Both the position numbers and the translations under genes were made by a program. From positions 1 to 64,000 of the forward strand of contig JAKSZU010000139.1 of NCBI GenBank assembly GCA_026018925.1: a DNA stretch of 64,000 nucleotides, written 5' to 3'. Origin of the DNA: Tupaia tana. Taxonomy: Eukaryota > Chordata > Mammalia > Scandentia > Tupaiidae. Below are positions 59,110 to 64,000 of this stretch, one piece after another (position 1 is the first letter of the stretch; each line of letters opens with the position of its first letter). The notes under the pieces are model-generated. The model saw only the letters and a program-made list of their open reading frames with translations. It was not told the DNA's origin and did not search any database.

Positions 59110-61299
59110 GCTCCCTACCACACTAGCTTTGCTTGCTGGAGGCTGAATTATGAGTAGAAAATCTTCATTTCTCCTGTGCCTGAAATATCTAGTTCCCAGT
59201 ATCCATGTGGAAAATTCTCAGAGAATGGCTCAACTCTCCTGCCTGGGAGAAAGGAGCAGAAGGACTTATTATCAAAACAAAAGATGGAGCTGAGAGCCAG
59301 AGAGAAATTCTACCTTTAAAAAAATCGTAAAAAGGAAAAATTACCAAAAGAAATATGAGGAGACAGGAGCAGAGAGAGACAGAGACCTCAGTGACACAGA
59401 GACAGGGATAGAAGGCCAGAGGGGCTCCCTACCACACTAGCTTTGCTTGCTGGAGGCTGAATTATGAGTAGAAAATCTTCATTTCTCCTGTGCCTGAAAT
59501 ATCTAGTTCCCAGTATCCATGTGGAATCTTCTCAGAGAATGGCTCAACTCTCCTGCCTGGGAGAAAGGAGCAGAAGGGCTTATTAACAAAACAAACGATG
59601 GAGCTGAGAGCCAGAGAGAAATTCTACCTTTAAAAATATCGTAAAAAGGAAAAATTACCAAAAAAAAATGAGCAGACAGGAGCAGAGAGATACAGAGACC
59701 TCAGAGACACAGAGACAGGGATAGAAGGTCACAGGGGCTCCCTACCACACTAGCTTTGCTTGCTGGTGGCTGAATTATGAGTAGAAAATCTTCATTTCTC
59801 CTGTGCCTGAAATATCTAGATCCCAGTATCCATGTGGAAACTTCTCAGAGAAAGGCTCAACTCTCCTACCTGGGAGAAAGGAGCAGAAGGGCTTATTAAC
59901 AAAACAAAAGATGGAGCTGAGAGCCAGAGAGAAATTCTACCTTTAAAAAAATCGTAAAAAGGAAAAATTACCAAAAAAAAATTGAGGAGACAGGAGCAGA
60001 GAGAGACAGAGACCTCAGAGACACAGAGACAGGGATAGAAGGCCACAGGGGCTCCCTACCACACTAGCTTTGCTTGCTGGAGGCTGAATTATGAGTAGAA
60101 AATCTTCATTTCACCTGTGCCTGAAATATTTAGTTCCCAGTATCCATGAGGAATCTTCTCAGAGAATGGCTCAACTCTCCTGCCTGGGAGAAAGGAGCAG
60201 AAGGGCTTATTAACAAAACAAAAGATGGAGCTGAGAGCCACAGAGAAATTCTACCTTTAAAATATCGTAAAAAGGAAAATTTACCAAAAAAAATGAGGAG
60301 ACAGGAGCAGAGAGAGACAGAGACCTCAGAGACACAGAGACAGGGATAGAAGGCCAGAGGGGCTCCCTACCACACTAGCTTTGCTTGCTGGAGGCTGAAT
60401 TATGAGTAGAAAATCTTCATTTCTCCTGTGCCTGAAATATCTAGTTCCCAGTATCTATGTGGAATCGTCTCAGAGAATGGCTCAACTCTCCTGCCTGGGA
60501 GAAAGGAGCAGAAGGGCTTATTAACAAAACAAAAGATGGAGCTGAGAGCCAGAGAGAAATTCTACCTTTAAAAATATCGTAAAAAGGAAAAATTACCAAA
60601 AAAAATGAGCAGACAGGAGCAGAGAGATACAGAGACCTCAGAGACACAGAGACAGGGATAGAAGGCCAGAGGGGCTCCCTACCAAACTAGCTATGCTTGC
60701 TGGAGGCTGAATTATGAGTAGAAAATCTTCATTTCTCCTGTGCCTGAAATATCTAGTTCCCAGTATCCATGTGGAATCTTCTCAGAGAATGGCTCAACTC
60801 TCCTACCTTGGAGAAAGGAGCAGAAGTGCTTCTTAACAAAACAAAAGATGGAGCTGAGAGCCACAGAGAAATTCTACCTTTAAAAATCGTAAAAAGGAAA
60901 AATTACCAAATAAAAAATTGGTAGACTGGAGCAGAGAGAGACAGAGACCTCAGAGACACAGAGACTGGGATAGAAGGACAGCTGGGCTCCCTACCACACT
61001 AGCTTTGCTTGCTGGAGGCTGAATTATGAGTAGAAAATCTTCATTTCTCCTGTGCCTGAAATATCTAGTTCCCAGTATCCAGGTGGAATCTTCTCAGAGA
61101 ATGGCTCAACCCTCCTGCCTGGGAGAAAGGAGCAGAAGGGCTTATTAACAAAACAAAAGATGGAGCTGAGAGCCAGAGAGAAATTCTACCTTTTAAAAAA
61201 TCGTAAAAAGGAAAAATTACCAAAAAAGGAATGAGGAGACAGGAGCAGAGAGAGACAGAGACCTCAGAGACACAGAGACAGGGATAGAAGGCCAGAGGG
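59110..61299 (+). repeat. Right-end 7-monomer repeat, copy 1 (2.19 kb)
   Basis: It matches the next 2.19 kb at an offset of exactly 2,190. Markers are GGAAAATTCTC (59,210 and 61,400), GGACTTATTATC (about 59,262 and 61,452), CAGTGACACAG (59,390 and 61,580), AAACGATGG (59,593 and 61,783), GCTGGTGGCTG, TAAAATATCG and AATTGGTAGACTGG. Private changes are CCAGGTGG (61,079), CTTTTAAAA (61,191) and AAAAAAGGAATG (61,223). Confidence 0.88.
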
Positions 61300-63489
61300 G
61301 CTCCCTACCACACTAGCTTTGCTTGCTGGAGGCTGAATTATGAGTAGAAAATCTTCATTTCTCCTGTGCCTGAAATATCTAGTTCCCAGTATCCATGTGG
61401 AAAATTCTCAGAGAATGGCTCAACTCTCCTGCCTGGGAGAAAGGAGCAGAAGGACTTATTATCAAAACAAAAGATGGAGCTGAGAGCCAGAGAGAAATTC
61501 TACCTTTAAAAAAATCGTAAAAAGGAAAAATTACCAAAAGAAATATGAGGAGACAGGAGCAGAGAGAGACAGAGACCTCAGTGACACAGAGACAGGGATA
61601 GAAGGCCAGAGGGGCTCCCTACCACACTAGCTTTGCTTGCTGGAGGCTGAATTATGAGTAGAAAATCTTCATTTCTCCTGTGCCTGAAATATCTAGTTCC
61701 CAGTATCCATGTGGAATCTTCTCAGAGAATGGCTCAACTCTCCTGCCTGGGAGAAAGGAGCAGAAGGGCTTATTAACAAAACAAACGATGGAGCTGAGAG
61801 CCAGAGAGAAATTCTACCTTTAAAAATATCGTAAAAAGGAAAAATTACCAAAAAAAAATGAGCAGACAGGAGCAGAGAGATACAGAGAACTCAGAGACAC
61901 AGAGACAGGGATAGAAGGTCACAGGGGCTCCCTACCACACTAGCTTTGCTTGCTGGTGGCTGAATTATGAGTAGAAAATCTTCATTTCTCCTGTGCCTGA
62001 AATATCTAGATCCCAGTATCCATGTGGAAACTTCTCAGAGAAAGGCTCAACTCTCCTACCTGGGAGAAAGGAGCAGAAGGGCTTATTAACAAAACAAAAG
62101 ATGGAGCTGAGAGCCAGAGAGAAATTCTACCTTTAAAAAAATCGTAAAAAGGAAAAATTACCAAAAAAAAATTGAGGAGACAGGAGCAGAGAGAGACAGA
62201 GACCTCAGAGACACAGAGACAGGGATAGAAGGCCACAGGGGCTCCCTACCACACTAGCTTTGCTTGCTGGAGGCTGAATTATGAGTAGAAAATCTTCATT
62301 TCACCTGTGCCTGAAATATTTAGTTCCCAGTATCCATGAGGAATCTTCTCAGAGAATGGCTCAACTCTCCTGCCTGGGAGAAAGGAGCAGAAGGGCTTAT
62401 TAACAAAACAAAAGATGGAGCTGAGAGCCACAGAGAAATTCTACCTTTAAAATATCGTAAAAAGGAAAATTTACCAAAAAAAATGAGGAGACAGGAGCAG
62501 AGAGAGACAGAGACCTCAGAGACACAGAGACAGGGATAGAAGGCCAGAGGGGCTCCCTACCACACTAGCTTTGCTTGCTGGAGGCTGAATTATGAGTAGA
62601 AAATCTTCATTTCTCCTTTGCCTGAAATATCTAGTTCCCAGTATCTATGTGGAATCGTCTCAGAGAATGGCTCAACTCTCCTGCCTGGGAGAAAGGAGCA
62701 GAAGGGCTTATTAACAAAACAAAAGATGGAGCTGAGAGCCAGAGAGAAATTCTACCTTTAAAAATATCGTAAAAAGGAAAAATTACCAAAAAAAATGAGC
62801 AGACAGGAGCAGAGAGATACAGAGACCTCAGAGACACAGAGACAGGGATAGAAGGCCAGAGGGGCTCCCTACCAAACTAGCTATGCTTGCTGGAGGCTGA
62901 ATTATGAGTAGAAAATCTTCATTTCTCCTGTGCCTGAAATATCTAGTTCCCAGTATCCATGTGGAATCTTCTCAGAGAATGGCTCAACTCTCCTACCTTG
63001 GAGAAAGGAGCAGAAGTGCTTCTTAACAAAACAAAAGATGGAGCTGAGAGCCACAGAGAAATTCTACCTTTAAAAATCGTAAAAAGGAAAAATTACCAAA
63101 TAAAAAATTGGTAGACTGGAGCAGAGAGAGACAGAGACCTCAGAGACACAGAGACTGGGATAGAAGGACAGCTGGGCTCCCTACCACACTAGCTTTGCTT
63201 GCTGGAGGCTGAATTATGAGTAGAAAATCTTCATTTCTCCTGTGCCTGAAATATCTAGTTCCCAGTATCCATGTGGAATCTTCTCAGAGAATGGCTCAAC
63301 CCTCCTGCCTGGGAGAAAGGAGCAGAAGGGCTTATTAACAAAACAAAAGATGGAGCTGAGAGCCAGAGAGAAATTCTACCTTTAAAAAAATCGTAAAAAG
63401 GAAAAATTACCAAAAAAGAAATGAGGAGACAGGAGCAGAGAGAGACAGAGACCTCAGAGACACAGAGACAGGGATAGAAGGCCAGAGGG
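61300..63489 (+). repeat. Right-end 7-monomer repeat, copy 2 (2.19 kb)
   Basis: Nearly identical to copy 1. The differences seen are ACAGAGAACTC near 61,883 for ACAGAGACCTC, CTCCTTTGCC near 62,613 for CTCCTGTGCC, and reversion of the three private changes at the end of copy 1. Unlike the GGAAAATTCTC monomer that starts each copy, what follows 63,590 is GGCATCTTCTC, so a third copy does not begin here. Confidence 0.88.
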
Positions 63490-63732
63490 GCTCCCTACCA
63501 CACTAGCTTTGCTTGCTGGAGGCTGAATTATGAGTAGAAAATCTTCATTTCTCCTGTGCCTGAAATATCTAGTTCCCAGTATCCATGTGGCATCTTCTCA
63601 GAGAATGGCTCAACTCTCCTGCCCGGGAGAAAGGAGCAGAAGGGCTTATTAACAAAACAAAAGATGGAGCTGAGAGCCAGAGAGAAATTCTACCTTTAAA
63701 AAAATCGTAAAAAGGAAAAATTACCAAAAAAA
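63421..63732 (+). repeat. Representative satellite monomer (312 bp)
   Basis: This copy is close to the consensus I built by eye; the two differences I see are CATCTTC for AATCTTC and GCCCGGG for GCCTGGG. Consensus positions 1-70 are about 80% purine and rich in CAGAGA-like words. Positions 71-230 have balanced strands. Positions 231-312 are A-rich (about 56% A) and end in the variable A-tract. The only consensus CpG lies in TCGTAAAA near position 286. Two small dyads are visible: TCTCC/GGAGA (5 bp stem, 6-base loop TGCCTG) and ATTTC/GAAAT (5 bp stem, 10-base loop). They are too weak to call functional. The word AGGAGCAGA occurs twice per monomer, at about positions 11 and 222. Confidence 0.95.
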
Positions 63733-64000
63733 ATGATGAGACAGGAGCAGAGAGAGACAGAAACCTCAGAGACACAGAGACAGGGATAGAAGGCCAGAGG
63801 GGCTCCCTACCACACTAGCTTTGCTTGCTGGAGGCTGAATTATGAGTAGAAAATCTTCATTTCTCCTGTCCCTGAAAGATCTAGTTCCCAGTATCCATGT
63901 GGAAACTTCTCAGAGAATGGCTCAACTCTCCTGCCTGGGAGAAAGGAGCAGAAGGGCTTATTAACAAAACAAAAGATGGAGCTGAGAGCCAGAGAGAAAT
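63490..64000 (+). repeat. Right edge, resembling the start of the 53.45 kb segment
   Basis: ATGATGAGACAGG (63,733) and CTGTCCCTGAAAGATC (63,867) recur in the same order as at 53,596 and 53,730, an offset of about 10,137. That is 33 monomers less the truncation. Single differences remain (GGAAACTTC and GGAATCTTC are swapped between neighbours). A further HOR period of about 10.1 kb may therefore begin here; the window ends before this can be tested. Confidence 0.7.

Larger units (their letters stand above)
1..64000 (+). repeat. Satellite DNA array, ~313 bp monomer, ~204 copies
   Basis: The same unit recurs without a break from the first base to the last. For example GAATTAT recurs at 114, 427, 741 and 1054, spacings of 313, 314 and 313. 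All copies point the same way and no foreign sequence separates them. Neighbouring monomers differ by scattered substitutions, 1-2 base indels and A-run length. No monomer on either strand carries a long reading frame: frames of about 60-105 codons recur in most copies and follow the satellite sequence, not codon constraint. The family is unrecognised. Strong CpG depletion suggests a vertebrate genome. The array could be centromeric, pericentromeric or an interstitial or subtelomeric heterochromatin block; nothing in the window decides this. Confidence 0.99.

Noticed and set aside
63614-63631. Small hairpin TCTCC/GGAGA in each monomer as a terminator or structured RNA
   Set aside because: It is a five-base stem only (weakened further in this copy by the GCCCGGG change), it has no U-run after it, and no compensating substitutions between variants were seen.
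63421-63732. Origin of the monomer from a retroviral LTR or other transposable element
   Set aside because: I see no TG...CA termini with target duplication, primer binding site, polyprotein motif or tail. The purine-rich stretch alone is not evidence. A library search could reopen this.
1-64000. CRISPR array
   Set aside because: Repeats are 313 bp, contiguous, without unique spacers, and the base composition is that of a CpG-poor vertebrate genome.
1-64000. Tandemly repeated coding exon or repetitive surface protein
   Set aside because: The unit is not a multiple of three, stops occur in every frame of most monomers, and indels are tolerated freely.
1-64000. tRNA, rRNA, snRNA or Pol III promoter elements
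   Set aside because: No B-box-like GGTTCGAANCC word or recognisable RNA core was found in the consensus or the variants read.

Overview
The whole 64 kb window is one uninterrupted tandem satellite DNA array. About 204 head-to-tail monomers of about 313 bp (312 bp plus a variable A-tract) all lie in the same orientation, and the array runs off both ends. I find no gene, RNA gene, transposon, CRISPR array or unique sequence. The many short open frames on both strands are by-products of the monomer. Because 313 is 1 modulo 3, the reading frame shifts at every monomer, so no frame runs through the array.

Organism: the window suggests a vertebrate, probably a mammal, but I cannot name the species or the satellite family. 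The hand-built consensus is about 44% G+C with A 114, C 60, G 76 and T 62 of 312. It has a single CpG where about 15 would be expected, and that CpG is often decayed to CA, as in a methylated vertebrate genome. The length and sequence match none of the satellites I know (alpha, beta, gamma, mouse major or minor). I see no CENP-B box.

Layout: from 1 to about 34.45 kb lie three copies of a very long higher-order repeat (HOR) of nominally 38-39 monomers (11.9-12.2 kb). They begin at about 788, 12,691 and 24,917; the third lacks five monomers and is cut short. A scrambled junction at 34.45-35.30 kb leads into two nearly identical copies of a 23-monomer HOR (35.30-42.51 and 42.51-49.71 kb). These combine part of the long HOR with a block of new variants. 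A 7-monomer tandem duplication follows at 47.72-52.11 kb, then a fragment of the 23-mer to about 53.45 kb. The right part (53.45-64 kb) has more private variants, one truncated monomer at 58,180/58,181, and a further 7-monomer duplication (59.11-61.30 and 61.30-63.49 kb).

How the parts relate: an 11-monomer core (first at about 6.70-10.22 kb) is present five times, with a sixth partial copy. Successive copies are about 38, 34, 31, 23 and 7 monomers apart, so the period shrinks from left to right. Every breakpoint I could place keeps monomer phase except the truncation at 58.18 kb. This is what repeated unequal exchange or slippage between monomers would leave. Block boundaries are read by eye from diagnostic variants and are good to roughly a third of a monomer unless a base position is given.
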